64,000 bases of DNA from positions 2,356,001 through 2,420,000 of the forward strand of contig NZ_CP022685.1 in the NCBI RefSeq assembly GCF_002556545.1. The letters are read 5' to 3'. The translations under genes were made by a program, and so were the position numbers. Positions 27,211 to 37,817 of the stretch are shown piece after piece. The notes beneath the pieces are model-generated. The model searched no databases, had not been told where the DNA came from, and was given only the letters and a program-made list of their open reading frames with translations. Source of the DNA: Streptomyces formicae (GTDB lineage: Bacteria > Actinomycetota > Actinomycetes > Streptomycetales > Streptomycetaceae). How positions within the stretch are numbered: position 1 is the stretch's first letter; the number at the start of each line of letters is the position of its first letter.

Positions 27211-28965
27211 ATGGACGGGTTCAGGGTCGGCGAGGACGATTTCGAGCTGGAGGGGCGCCCCGTGCGGCTGCTCTCCGGCGCGCTGCACTACTTCCGGGTG
27301 CACGAGGCGCAGTGGGGGCACCGTCTGGCCATGCTGCGGGCCATGGGGCTCAACTGCGTGGAGACGTACGTCCCGTGGAACCTGCACGAGCCGCGCCCCG
27401 GCACGTTCCACGACGTGGAGGCGCTCGGCCGGTTCCTGGACGCGGCGCACGAGGCGGGCCTGTGGGCGATCGTCCGCCCTGGGCCCTACATCTGCGCGGA
27501 GTGGGAGAACGGCGGCCTTCCGCACTGGCTGACCGGTGCGGTGGGCCCGCGCGCGCGTACCCGTGACGAGGAGTACCTGGGGCACGTGACCCGCTGGTTC
27601 CGGCGGCTGCTGCCGCAGGTGGTGGCGCGCCAGTACCGTCGGGGCGGCGACGGCGGCCCGGTGATCATGGTGCAGGTCGAGAACGAGTACGGCAGCTTCG
27701 GCTCGGACCAGGTGTACCTGCGCCACCTCGCGGACCTGCTGCGCGCCGAGGGGGTGACGGTCCCCCTGTTCACCTCGGACGGGCCCGAGGACCACATGCT
27801 GACCGGCGGCTCGGTGCCCGGGGTCCTGGCGACGGCCAACTTCGGGTCGGGTGCGCGCAAGGCGTTCGAGACGCTCCGCGCCCACCGCCCCGAAGGGCCG
27901 CTGATGTGCATGGAGTTCTGGTGCGGCTGGTTCGACCACTGGGGCACCGACCACGTCGTGCGGGACGCCGACGACGCGGCGGCGGCGCTGCGCGAGATCC
28001 TGGAGTGCGGGGCCTCCGTGAACCTCTACATGGCGCACGGCGGCACGAACTTCGCGGGCTGGGCGGGCGCCAACCGGGGCGGCGGGGCGCTGCACGACGG
28101 GGAGCTGCAGCCGGACGTGACGTCGTACGACTACGACGCGCCCGTCGACGAGTTCGGCCGCCCGACGGCGAAGTTCTGGCGCTTCAGGGAGGTCCTCGCG
28201 CAGTACGCCACAGGCCCCCTGCCGGAACCGCCCCCCGCGCCGCCCGCGCTCGGCTCCCCCGCGTCGGCGTCCCTCACGGACTGGTCGTCGCTCGACGCCG
28301 TCCTGGAGTCGCTCGGCACCCCGGAGACCGAGCACGCCGTCCCGCCCACGTTCGAGGAACTCGACGTGGACCGCGGCCTGGTCCGCTACGCGCTGACCGT
28401 GCCGGGCCCGCGCCGCCCCTACCCGCTGAGCGTGCGGGGCCTGCGGGACCGTGCGGTGGCGTACGTCGACGGGCACCGGGTCGGCGTCCTGACCGAGGAC
28501 GCCCCGGCCCTGGAGACCCCCGTGGCCGGGCACGCGCGCGTGGAGCTGTGGGTGGAGTCCCTGGGGAGGGTCAACTACGGCCCCCGCACGGGCGAGTCCA
28601 AGGGCATCACCGGCGGGATCCTGCACGAACGCCAGTATCTGCACGGGGTGCGGGCACGGGCGCTGCGCCTCGACGCGTTCGACTCGGCGTCGGCGGTACG
28701 GGGCGTTCCGGCGACCGGTGCGGCGGAGGGCCGACCCGGTCTGTACCGGGGCGTCGTCGAGGTCGACTCCCCCGGTGACGCGTCCCTCGAACTCCCGGGC
28801 TGGACGCGGGGGTTCGTCTGGCTGAACGGGTTCAACCTGGGGCGGTACTGGGCGGTGGGGCCGCAGACGTCGCTGTACGTTCCCGGGCCCGTGCTGCGGG
28901 CGGGGGCCAATGAGGTGTGGGTGTTGGAGCTGGAGGGGGGCGGGGAGAAGGTGGCGTTGGGTTGA
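27211..28965 (+). CDS. GH35 beta-galactosidase
   Basis: The 584-residue protein is a glycoside hydrolase family 35 enzyme. The barrel motifs LSGALHYFRVH, NCVETYVPWNLHEP and RPGPYICAEWENGGLP are all present. The acid/base Glu lies in QVENEYGSFG and the nucleophile Glu in MCMEFWCGWFDHWG. C-terminal beta-sandwich domains end in WLNGFNLGRYW. It removes terminal beta-linked galactose. No signal peptide is visible, so it acts in the cytoplasm on imported oligosaccharides. The ATG at 27211 follows GAGAGGAC. The AraC-type gene is divergent, and the next gene, a secreted GH101 enzyme, is convergent. Confidence 0.93.
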   Translation: MDGFRVGEDDFELEGRPVRLLSGALHYFRVHEAQWGHRLAMLRAMGLNCVETYVPWNLHEPRPGTFHDVEALGRFLDAAHEAGLWAIVRPGPYICAEWENGGLPHWLTGAVGPRARTRDEEYLGHVTRWFRRLLPQVVARQYRRGGDGGPVIMVQVENEYGSFGSDQVYLRHLADLLRAEGVTVPLFTSDGPEDHMLTGGSVPGVLATANFGSGARKAFETLRAHRPEGPLMCMEFWCGWFDHWGTDHVVRDADDAAAALREILECGASVNLYMAHGGTNFAGWAGANRGGGALHDGELQPDVTSYDYDAPVDEFGRPTAKFWRFREVLAQYATGPLPEPPPAPPALGSPASASLTDWSSLDAVLESLGTPETEHAVPPTFEELDVDRGLVRYALTVPGPRRPYPLSVRGLRDRAVAYVDGHRVGVLTEDAPALETPVAGHARVELWVESLGRVNYGPRTGESKGITGGILHERQYLHGVRARALRLDAFDSASAVRGVPATGAAEGRPGLYRGVVEVDSPGDASLELPGWTRGFVWLNGFNLGRYWAVGPQTSLYVPGPVLRAGANEVWVLELEGGGEKVALG

Positions 28966-29078
28966 GGAAGATCACCGGCTTCGCCGAGTCCGTCCTCACA
29001 CGCCGGACGGGCTGGAGATTCAGCCCCTCCGGCGTTTGAGGAGCGGGGTCCGGGGCGGAGCCCCGGGTTCCCGGCCCC
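28966..29078. repeat. Streptomyces-type intergenic palindromic repeat between convergent glycosidase genes
   Basis: The spacer holds an imperfect inverted repeat (CGCCGGACGGGCTG at 29001-29014 with 29021-29034, one mismatch; outer CCTCA/TGAGG) followed by a second hairpin (GGGGC-GGA-GCCCC, 29052-29064). This composite resembles a repeat I recall as abundant between genes in many Streptomyces. It probably terminates both convergent transcripts. Confidence 0.75.
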
Positions 29079-32000
29079 CTACAGCTCCGTCACGGTGAAC
29101 GCGTCCAGCACGAACTCCGCCGTCCCGTCGTCCCCGGTCCTGCGCAGACCGACCCACGCCTCCCCCGCGCCCGGGGCCGTGAACTCGTACGAGAACGTCG
29201 TGGGCCCGGTCGCCACCGGCAGCTCCTTGCGGTCCAGCTCACGGGCACCGGGTTCATCGACGGCCGAAACCCACACGTACTGGCCCGCCTTCTCGTTCTC
29301 GTACCGGAAGGAAACCCGGTAGCGCTTGCCCGGGGCGAAGCGGACGGTGTGCGGGACGGTGCGGTAGACGAGGCCGGTGTTCTCGCCGCGCGATTTCAGG
29401 GAGTTCGTTCCGTCGATGACGTCGTCGATCTCCTTGCCGTTCCAGCCGCGCTGGGTGAAGGGGGCGTGGCGCTGCGCGATGTGGGTGCGCGGGTCGGTGA
29501 CGCCGCCCGCGTCGCCCTTCACGAAGGGGCCCCAGCCCTGGGGCACGTGCTCGAAGTCCTCGCGGACCAGCGTGGCGCGCGGCCGCTTCGCGGGGCGCGC
29601 CGCCTCGGTGACGCGGACGTTGTCGAAGCGCACACGCGCGTCGCCCGCCGCGGCCCGCAGCGTGAGGCGGACCGGGCCGCCGCCCTCGGGGACGGTGAAG
29701 TAGGTGAACATGCGCTGGAAGCGCGTGCCGTGCTTGCGGTCGGCCGCCACGTAGTTGCCCGCGGTGGACGTCTCGGTGAAGTTGGCCGCGGTGACGCCGT
29801 CGGCGGTGCGCACCTCCAGGGCGGCCCTGCGCCGCTCCCCCGCCTTCTCTCCGACCTCGACCTGCACGGAGGCGACGTAGGACCCGGCCTTGAGGCGGGT
29901 GAGGCGCTGTGCGACGGATGCCGCGCCGCCCGCGCCGACGACCAGTTCGTAGTCGCCGAGCTCGCTGCGCCGCACGGTGGCGGGCCCGCTGACCTGCCAG
30001 CCCTTGAGGTCGCCCGAGTGGAAGCCGGGGTCGTGCAGCCCGGTCGCCTCGCCCCAGCGCGGGTCGGGCAGCTCGGCGGCGCGCTCGCGGTAGAGGACGT
30101 AGGGCTGCTTCGCGGTGGCCTTGAGGGCGACTTTTCCGCCCACTACGGAGACGTATCCGTCGAAGACGCGCCCCTGGTCGGTGAGCCGGTACAGGGCCAG
30201 CCGGGACCGGCTCGCCCACGCGCGCGGCACCTGCCAGCTGCTGCTGCCGCCCGCCGGGTTGTAGTGGTACAGCTTGGCGGGGTCGTGGGCCCTGCGGGGC
30301 TCCCAGGGCAGCAGATAGCGGCCGTCTTCGTAGACGACGCGTCCGTCCGTGGTGATGCGGCGCTTGCCCGAGGCGTCGGAGACCGTCGTGGCCGCTCCGG
30401 AGCGGGCGTCGCCGAAGAAGGCGATCTCGTGCTCGTCCCACCTCTTGATGGGGTACGCCTGGAGGTACTTGGCGGGCAGCGAGTGGGTCCAGATCAGGTC
30501 GTAGAACGCGTTCCAGTCGGTCTTGCCGACCCAGCCCTCGAAGTTGCCCATGCGGGCGATGCCGAGGAGGGTGGGCCACTTGTCGGCGAAGACGTCCTTC
30601 TGGTGGTTGCGCACGAAGCGGATCAGGCGGGAGTTGATGCCGCGCGAGGTGTCGCCTCCGTAGTCGGGCTCGGTGGCCCAGTGCGACCAGATCGCGGAGC
30701 GTTCGAAGCCGTGGCCCCACTCCGTGGTGATCGTCCAGCCCTGCTCGCGGAAGGCCCGCTGAAGCCGGTCGGAGGTCCAGCCCGACTCGCGGAACACGTC
30801 GATGTAGAGGGTGTTGAGGCCCTTGTCGGTCTGGGCGCGCAGGTCGGCGAAGCGCTTGACGATGTCTCCGGAGACCAGGTCGCGGCGCTGGTCGATGCGG
30901 TAGCTCTGGTCCAGCCAGTCCCACTGCTTGTTGGTCTTGTCGACGAGCTTCTCGGAGAAGGCGTTCGCCACGGGGTAGGACTCGGTGGCGTTGACGTGCA
31001 CGCTGAAGTCGCTGTTCCACTTCTTGCCCGCGCGGACCAGGGTGTTCAGGTCCTTCAGGCCGCCCGCGCGCTCGTTGTAGTTGTCCGCGTAGTCCGGGTG
31101 GGCGGAGTCGTGGCCCTCGGACTGGTAGCCCTTGAGGAGCGTGTACTGGCGCAGGCCGTCGGTCGCCAGGTGGATCCGCTTGACGTTGTCGAGCGTGGCG
31201 AGGAACGGGTTGGTGGCCTGCGAGGCGAAGTTGAAGGGGATGTGCGGGACGACCCGCAGGTGCTGCTCGTCGGCGCCGAGCGGATTCACCATGATGTCGC
31301 GCAGGGCGATCGCGGCGTCCTGCCAGTCGACCTTGCCGTCGCCGTTCCTGTCGCCGGTGATCACGACGGTGGCGTACGGCAGGGGTTCGGTGGCTCCCAC
31401 GGGTGCGGTCGCCGCGCGGTGCGTCCACTGTCCCGGGGTCAGGCGGGCCTCTACGTAGTCACCTGTTTTCACGGTCTCGCGCCACAGGCGGCCGTTCTCC
31501 CAGGTGGTGCCCGCCTCGCTGGTGGGCTTGTCGTAGACGGTGTTCGTCTCGATCGCGCCGCCCAGCTCGTCGTGCGCGACGACGGCGTAGGCGCAGCCGG
31601 TCGCCGCCTCCGGAGGGGTGTCCTTCGTGGGCCGTACGAGGGTGTCGCCGCTCTTGGCCTTGTCCAGCTGCACCTTGGCGGCGAGCAGGGCGGCGCCCGG
31701 CTGGTCGCTGCGCACGGAGAGCAGGGCGAGGCCGGGGACGCGCAGCGTGCCGATCCGCAGCGCGTCGGTGTCCGCGATCTTCGTGACCCGCCAGTGGACC
31801 TTGCGCCCCTCGACGGCGATCTCCACGTCGACGCGGGTGCCGCCGTCGAAGGCGAGTGCGTACGCGATGCGGGACCTGCCGGGATCGGCGGTGACCTTCG
31901 GGGTGTGCTCGGCGTCGTCGATCAGGACCGTCGCCACGGCGTCGGTGCGGCCGTGCAGGACGGCGCCGCTCGCGCGGTCGGTGTAGGACACGACGCGCGG

Positions 32001-32183
32001 GAAGGCGGTCGCGACGCGCACCTCCAGGTCGGCCGAGCGCAGGACGACCTCGTCGCCCGGCCTGCCGCGGGCGCCCTGGGCGAACGCGCTGCCGCCCGCC
32101 CCGACGGCGACGCCCATCCCCGCGATCGCGCCCGTGGCCACCACGGCCCTGCGGCTCGGTCCGGACGTGTCTGACGGCAGCAT
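29079..32183 (-). CDS. secreted GH101 endo-alpha-N-acetylgalactosaminidase
   Basis: A Tat-type signal (SRRAVVATGAIAGMG, about residues 10-35) opens this 1034-residue protein. The sequence matches glycoside hydrolase family 101: an N-terminal galactose-mutarotase-like sandwich, a central barrel with LYIDVFRESGW and ITTEWGHGFERSAIWSHW, and C-terminal carbohydrate-binding-like sandwiches (from about 700). By analogy with the pneumococcal enzyme, D462 is the likely nucleophile and E488 a candidate acid/base; I inferred these by eye. GH101 releases the Gal-beta-1,3-GalNAc disaccharide from Ser/Thr of mucin-type glycoproteins. It sits beside a GH35 beta-galactosidase and a secreted trypsin, a combination suited to glycoprotein breakdown. 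Confidence 0.9.
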   Translation of the reverse strand: MLPSDTSGPSRRAVVATGAIAGMGVAVGAGGSAFAQGARGRPGDEVVLRSADLEVRVATAFPRVVSYTDRASGAVLHGRTDAVATVLIDDAEHTPKVTADPGRSRIAYALAFDGGTRVDVEIAVEGRKVHWRVTKIADTDALRIGTLRVPGLALLSVRSDQPGAALLAAKVQLDKAKSGDTLVRPTKDTPPEAATGCAYAVVAHDELGGAIETNTVYDKPTSEAGTTWENGRLWRETVKTGDYVEARLTPGQWTHRAATAPVGATEPLPYATVVITGDRNGDGKVDWQDAAIALRDIMVNPLGADEQHLRVVPHIPFNFASQATNPFLATLDNVKRIHLATDGLRQYTLLKGYQSEGHDSAHPDYADNYNERAGGLKDLNTLVRAGKKWNSDFSVHVNATESYPVANAFSEKLVDKTNKQWDWLDQSYRIDQRRDLVSGDIVKRFADLRAQTDKGLNTLYIDVFRESGWTSDRLQRAFREQGWTITTEWGHGFERSAIWSHWATEPDYGGDTSRGINSRLIRFVRNHQKDVFADKWPTLLGIARMGNFEGWVGKTDWNAFYDLIWTHSLPAKYLQAYPIKRWDEHEIAFFGDARSGAATTVSDASGKRRITTDGRVVYEDGRYLLPWEPRRAHDPAKLYHYNPAGGSSSWQVPRAWASRSRLALYRLTDQGRVFDGYVSVVGGKVALKATAKQPYVLYRERAAELPDPRWGEATGLHDPGFHSGDLKGWQVSGPATVRRSELGDYELVVGAGGAASVAQRLTRLKAGSYVASVQVEVGEKAGERRRAALEVRTADGVTAANFTETSTAGNYVAADRKHGTRFQRMFTYFTVPEGGGPVRLTLRAAAGDARVRFDNVRVTEAARPAKRPRATLVREDFEHVPQGWGPFVKGDAGGVTDPRTHIAQRHAPFTQRGWNGKEIDDVIDGTNSLKSRGENTGLVYRTVPHTVRFAPGKRYRVSFRYENEKAGQYVWVSAVDEPGARELDRKELPVATGPTTFSYEFTAPGAGEAWVGLRRTGDDGTAEFVLDAFTVTEL

Positions 32184-32306
32184 GCGGCACTCCTCGATGG
32201 AACGGAATTCGTGCCGATCACGATGCGCCGGGCGGGGTGAACGCGCCCATGGACAAAGGAGGGACAGGTCTTGGACTTACCGCGTGCCCCGCGGTGGACA
32301 CGACGA

Positions 32307-32338
32307 CGCGGGGCGCCTGCCGTCGCAGACGCCCCGCG
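32307..32338 (-). terminator. terminator downstream of the trypsin gene
   Basis: Arms CGCGGGGCG (32307-32315) and CGCCCCGCG (32330-32338) form a 9-bp GC stem with a 14-base loop, 56 bases past the protease stop and before the GH101 start. Confidence 0.65.
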
Positions 32339-32393
32339 CCGGGGCCGTGCGGATGCCGTTCGGATGCCCCTCAGATGCGGGCAGCGGGGGCCG

Positions 32394-34343
<1,950 letters not shown>

Positions 34344-34347
<4 letters not shown>

Positions 34348-34521
34348 GCCCTGTCGTCACACTCCCGTCTGCCCCGCGACGTCTGGCACGCACGCTCGCG
34401 GCGTTGCCGGAATGCCCGAGTAGGCCCACTACGAGGACATCCCGGCGCCTTGCGATCGCACGCACCAGACGCCGCGGGGCCGCCCTTCGGGCGACGACGG
34501 GAGTGTGACGACAGGGCCTAG
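34344..34521. mobile_element. MITE-like element 1, CTAG-flanked
   Basis: A perfect 26-bp terminal inverted repeat (34344-34369 with 34496-34521; outer sequence CTAGGCCCTGTCGTCACACT) bounds a 178-bp element with no coding potential. CTAG at both ends fits a 4-bp target duplication used by some IS5-type elements. It lies exactly between two convergent genes and provides the TAG stop of both. Confidence 0.75.
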
Positions 34522-35366
34522 GCCGCGTCCCAATGGGAGGGGCGCTGCAAGGTGTCGGGGAGTTTCGTGGTCGCGTCGCCCTTTGCCGCGTTCACCTGCG
34601 ACTGGGTGAGGAACAGCGCGCCGGTGAGGTCGGCGCCCCGCAGGTCCGCGTCGCGGAAGTCCGCGCCGATCAGGTCGGCGGTGCGCAGGTCGGCGCCGTT
34701 GAGGTCGGCCCCGATGAGGTAGGCGCCGCGCAGGTCCGCTCCGTTGAGGTCGGCGCCCCTGAGCCTGGCTCCGATGAGGTCGGCGCCTCGTCGCTGCTTC
34801 TTCTTGCCGCCCTTGCCCTTGCTCTTGTCCTTGCGTACGAGCTCGCTGGTGCGCAGGAGCAGGACGTTGACGTCCTGCCGGTGCCCGGCCACGTCGGTCT
34901 CGGCGAGTGCCTCGGGCGTGCCCTGGGTCAGGCGCTCCGTTTCGGCCTGGGCCTTCGCGAGGTCCGCGGCGATCGGGGCCGCCTGAGGACGGCTCCGGGC
35001 GTCGGTCAAGTACCAGAGCAGTTCGTGCAGTTGCCGCATGATCGGGAACACGTCGAACATCTGGCGGGCGGTGGCCGGATCCTGACGCCAGTCGGTGCCG
35101 TCGAAGGTGCCCTGGGAGACGTGCTGGCCCGCGCCGAAACAGTCGTAGACGGTGCAGCCGCGGAAGCCCTCGGTCCTGAGGTCGCGGTGGATGCCGCAGC
35201 GGAAATCCGTCCGGAGGTTGGTGCAGGGCTTGCCCGCGTCCTTGTTCACGGCGAAGTCGGAGGAGGCGGAGAAGGCGAGCGCCACGCAGCACAGCCCGAA
35301 ACAGTCACCGCAGTCCGCGCGCAGCCCGGCGCGATCGTCCTGGAGGAGGGGCAGCTCGGGTGGCAT
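34518..35366 (-). CDS. Cys-rich N-terminal domain fused to pentapeptide repeats
   Basis: The ATG at 35366 follows AAGGAG with 9-base spacing and gives 282 residues. The N-terminal 80 residues contain eight Cys (19, 22, 26, 27, 48, 57, 71, 76) in patterns such as CGDCFGLCC and CTVYDCFGAG, suggesting a metal or iron-sulfur site. A helical middle and a Lys-rich linker (about 170-192) lead to about a dozen pentapeptide repeats (A-D/N-L-x-G type, about 193-255) that form a right-handed beta-helix. Function is unknown. The TAG stop comes from the CTAG at the right edge of MITE-like element 1. A ~90-bp repeat also found elsewhere in the window lies just upstream. Confidence 0.82.
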   Translation of the reverse strand: MPPELPLLQDDRAGLRADCGDCFGLCCVALAFSASSDFAVNKDAGKPCTNLRTDFRCGIHRDLRTEGFRGCTVYDCFGAGQHVSQGTFDGTDWRQDPATARQMFDVFPIMRQLHELLWYLTDARSRPQAAPIAADLAKAQAETERLTQGTPEALAETDVAGHRQDVNVLLLRTSELVRKDKSKGKGGKKKQRRGADLIGARLRGADLNGADLRGAYLIGADLNGADLRTADLIGADFRDADLRGADLTGALFLTQSQVNAAKGDATTKLPDTLQRPSHWDAA

Positions 35367-35420
35367 GGGGTGGGGCTCCTTCAGGGCGTCGTGTCGTGCG
35401 GGGCCGCGGCGGCTCACCGC

Positions 35421-35512
35421 TGTGGGCAGATGTTCCGCGGGGCGAGTGGGGCCTCCCCTGTTCGAGCGAAGCCGAGAGCTTGGGGAAGGGTGGGCACAGC
35501 CCTCGGTGCCGA
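35421..35512 (+). repeat. ~90-bp dispersed repeat, copy A (intergenic)
   Basis: This copy begins TGTGGGCA and contains the core CTCCCCTGTTCGAGCGAAGC followed by CGAGAGCTTGGGGAAGG. Further copies lie at 56746-56838 and 59426-59520, and a core-only copy at 41108-41157. Here it lies upstream of the pentapeptide-protein gene and downstream of the helicase gene. It forms an imperfect hairpin. Confidence 0.8.
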
Positions 35513-35610
35513 GGGGGCGCCGCGGGGGCATACAGCCCTCGCAGGCCCCCCGTCGCCGAGAGAGGGTCCGGGTGGCAAGAACCCACCCGGACCATGGAAC
35601 CGCAGAGGCG

Positions 35611-37227
35611 CTACGCCGCGCTGCGGCGACCCCCACCGCTCTGGCCGCCGCCGCGCCGCGCACGACCCGCGCCGCCGGAGCCGGAACGGCCCGCGCCGCC
35701 GGAAGCGGAACGGCCCGCGCCACCGGCGGAGCCGGAGCCGCCCTGCCCCTGGCGAGGCGCCCTGCGCTGGCCCCCCTGGCCGCCGCCACCGCCCTGCCCC
35801 GCGGGACGGGGCCGACGCCGGCGCTGCGAAGGCTGCGCGGCAGGCTGCTGCGGCGTCTCGATGACGACCGGCACGCCGGACGGCTCCCGCGCCCCGGTGA
35901 TCCGCACGAGCTCCTCGTCCGAGGACGTGATCCGTGCCGTGTTGGGGCGGATCTCCGCGTCGGACATCAGCCGCGTCATGTCCCGCTTCTCGTCGGGGAG
36001 GACGAGGGTCACGACGCTGCCGGACTCCCCCGCCCGCGCGGTGCGCCCGCCGCGGTGGAGGTAGTCCTTGTGGTCGGTCGGCGGGTCGACGTTCACGACG
36101 AGGTCGAGGTCGTCGACGTGGATGCCGCGCGCCGCCACGTTCGTGGCGACCAGCGCGGTGACCTGACCGGTCTTGAACTGGTCGAGCGTGCGGTTGCGCT
36201 GCGGCTGCGAGCGGCCGCCGTGCAGGCCGGAGGCCCGTACACCGTTGGCGAGCAGCCGCTTGGTGAAGCGGTCCACGGCGCGCTTGGTGTCCAGGAACAT
36301 GATCACGCGGCCTTCGCGGGCGGCGATCCGCAGGGCGACGGCCTTCTTGTCCGTCTCGTCGGCGACGTAGAGCACGTGGTGCTCCATCGTCGTGACCGCG
36401 CCCGCCGAGGGGTCCACGGAGTGCACGACGGGGTCGTTGAGGAACATCCGGACCAGGCGGTCGATGTTCTTGTCGAGCGTCGCCGAGAACAGCATGGTCT
36501 GGCCGCCCTGCTCGACCTGCTTGAGCAGCGCGGTGACCTGCGGCATGAAGCCCATGTCGGCCATCTGGTCGGCCTCGTCGAGGACGGTCGTACGCACCCG
36601 CGACAGGTCGCAGTCGCCGCGCTCGATCAGGTCCTTGAGGCGGCCGGGGGTGGCCACGAGGATCTCGGCGCCGCGGCGGAGCGTGCCCGACTGCTTGGTG
36701 ATCGACAGGCCGCCGACGACCGTCGCGAGACGCAGGTTCACCGACGTCGCGTACGGCGTGAGGGCGTCCGTCACCTGCTGGGCCAGCTCGCGCGTGGGGA
36801 CCAGGACCATGGCGAGCGGGGACTTCGACTCGGCGCGGTGCCCCGCGGTGCGGGCGAGGAGGGCCAGGCCGAACGCGAGGGTCTTGCCGGAGCCGGTGCG
36901 TCCGCGGCCGAGGATGTCGCGGCCCGCGAGGGAGTTGGGGAGGGTGGCCGCCTGGATCGGGAAGGGGGCCGTCACGCCTTGGGCTGCCAGCGTCTTCAGG
37001 AGTGCTTCCGGCATGTCCAGGTCGCCGAACGCCTCGACGGACGGGAGCGCGGGCGTGATGCTCTCGGGCAGTGCGAACTCGCCGCCCTGCGCCGGCTTCG
37101 GCTTGCGGCTTCCGGGCTTCTTGGCGGAATACCCGGCGCTCTTCGCCTGGCCGTTCGGACGTCCCTTTCCCGCCGCGTTCGTGGGGCGCTTGCGGGCGGG
37201 GCGTGCCGGGCGTTCGGAGCGGTTCAT
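35611..37227 (-). CDS. DEAD-box RNA helicase
   Basis: The ATG at 37227 gives 538 residues. The helicase core holds the Q motif PFPIQAATLP, motif I RTGSGKT, motif II DEAD (VLDEADQMADMGF), motif III SAT (FSATLDKN) and motif VI HRGGRTARAG, all intact. A basic N-terminal tail (about 1-50) and a C-terminal Arg/Gly/Ser-rich tail (from about 460) probably bind RNA. Such helicases unwind structured RNA in ribosome assembly or cold adaptation. The gene is immediately downstream of a cold-shock protein gene on the same strand, with a terminator hairpin between them. This fits co-induction at low temperature by partial read-through, which is an inference. Confidence 0.93.
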   Translation of the reverse strand: MNRSERPARPARKRPTNAAGKGRPNGQAKSAGYSAKKPGSRKPKPAQGGEFALPESITPALPSVEAFGDLDMPEALLKTLAAQGVTAPFPIQAATLPNSLAGRDILGRGRTGSGKTLAFGLALLARTAGHRAESKSPLAMVLVPTRELAQQVTDALTPYATSVNLRLATVVGGLSITKQSGTLRRGAEILVATPGRLKDLIERGDCDLSRVRTTVLDEADQMADMGFMPQVTALLKQVEQGGQTMLFSATLDKNIDRLVRMFLNDPVVHSVDPSAGAVTTMEHHVLYVADETDKKAVALRIAAREGRVIMFLDTKRAVDRFTKRLLANGVRASGLHGGRSQPQRNRTLDQFKTGQVTALVATNVAARGIHVDDLDLVVNVDPPTDHKDYLHRGGRTARAGESGSVVTLVLPDEKRDMTRLMSDAEIRPNTARITSSDEELVRITGAREPSGVPVVIETPQQPAAQPSQRRRRPRPAGQGGGGGQGGQRRAPRQGQGGSGSAGGAGRSASGGAGRSGSGGAGRARRGGGQSGGGRRSAA

Positions 37228-37310
37228 GCAGTAATGCCTTCCTGGTCGCTGGACTTCCGGACCTCTGAGCCTGTGCGGCTCTGGGCCCGGTTGGGCCCGA
37301 TGACAGCGCA

Positions 37311-37346
37311 AGCCGAGGCCCGCACCTTCCGGTGCGGGCCTCGGCT
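37311..37346 (-). terminator. terminator between the cold-shock gene and helicase gene
   Basis: A perfect 16-bp stem (AGCCGAGGCCCGCACC at 37311-37326 with 37331-37346) and loop TTCC follow the cold-shock gene by 23 bases. Confidence 0.88.
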
Positions 37347-37369
37347 GTGAGGTTCGCGCGCTGTGGCGA

Positions 37370-37573
37370 TCAGGCAGGAACGATGTTCTCGGCCTGCAGG
37401 CCCTTCTGGCCCTGGGTCACCTCGAAGGAGACCTTCTGGCCCTCGAGGAGCTCACGGAAGCCCGAGGACGCGATGTTCGAGTAGTGGGCGAAGACGTCGG
37501 GGCCGCCGCCGTCCTGCTCGATGAAGCCGAAGCCCTTTTCCGAGTTGAACCACTTAACGGTGCCGGTTGCCAT
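37370..37573 (-). CDS. cold-shock domain protein (CspA family)
   Basis: The 67-residue protein is a single cold-shock OB-fold. RNP1 is KGFGFI (residues 14-19) and RNP2 is VFAHYS (27-32), with the conserved opening [16 protein letters not shown]. It binds single-stranded RNA or DNA and acts as an RNA chaperone. The upstream spacer on this strand (37574-37817) is much lower in GC than the surroundings and contains A-rich and T-rich runs. That is consistent with a long, structured 5' leader of the type that regulates cold-shock genes. The ribosome site is GAGGAGATTGAC before the ATG. Confidence 0.96.
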   Translation of the reverse strand: MATGTVKWFNSEKGFGFIEQDGGGPDVFAHYSNIASSGFRELLEGQKVSFEVTQGQKGLQAENIVPA

Positions 37574-37817
37574 GTCAATCTCCTCAACAGGGGCAGAGTA
37601 TGGAGAGCCACCGAATTGTGAATCTCCAGCGCTGCAATGACCCCCATCCGGAGAGAACCGGAAAAAACAATAATGCGCCCTCGGAGCATTCCCGTCAGGC
37701 GCACATAAAGTTCATGGGTACCAAAACTGCAACACATAACTTTAACATGCCGCAGGGACCCCGTGTTCCCGGGTCCCCGCGAGACGTACGCCACCGTACG
37801 GGGCGCCCGCGCCGCCC

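Noticed and set aside
29349..32174. 941-codon open frame on the + strand opposite GH101
   Set aside because: Low-complexity Val/Gly/Asp-rich antisense frame; the GH101 frame has signal peptide and family motifs.
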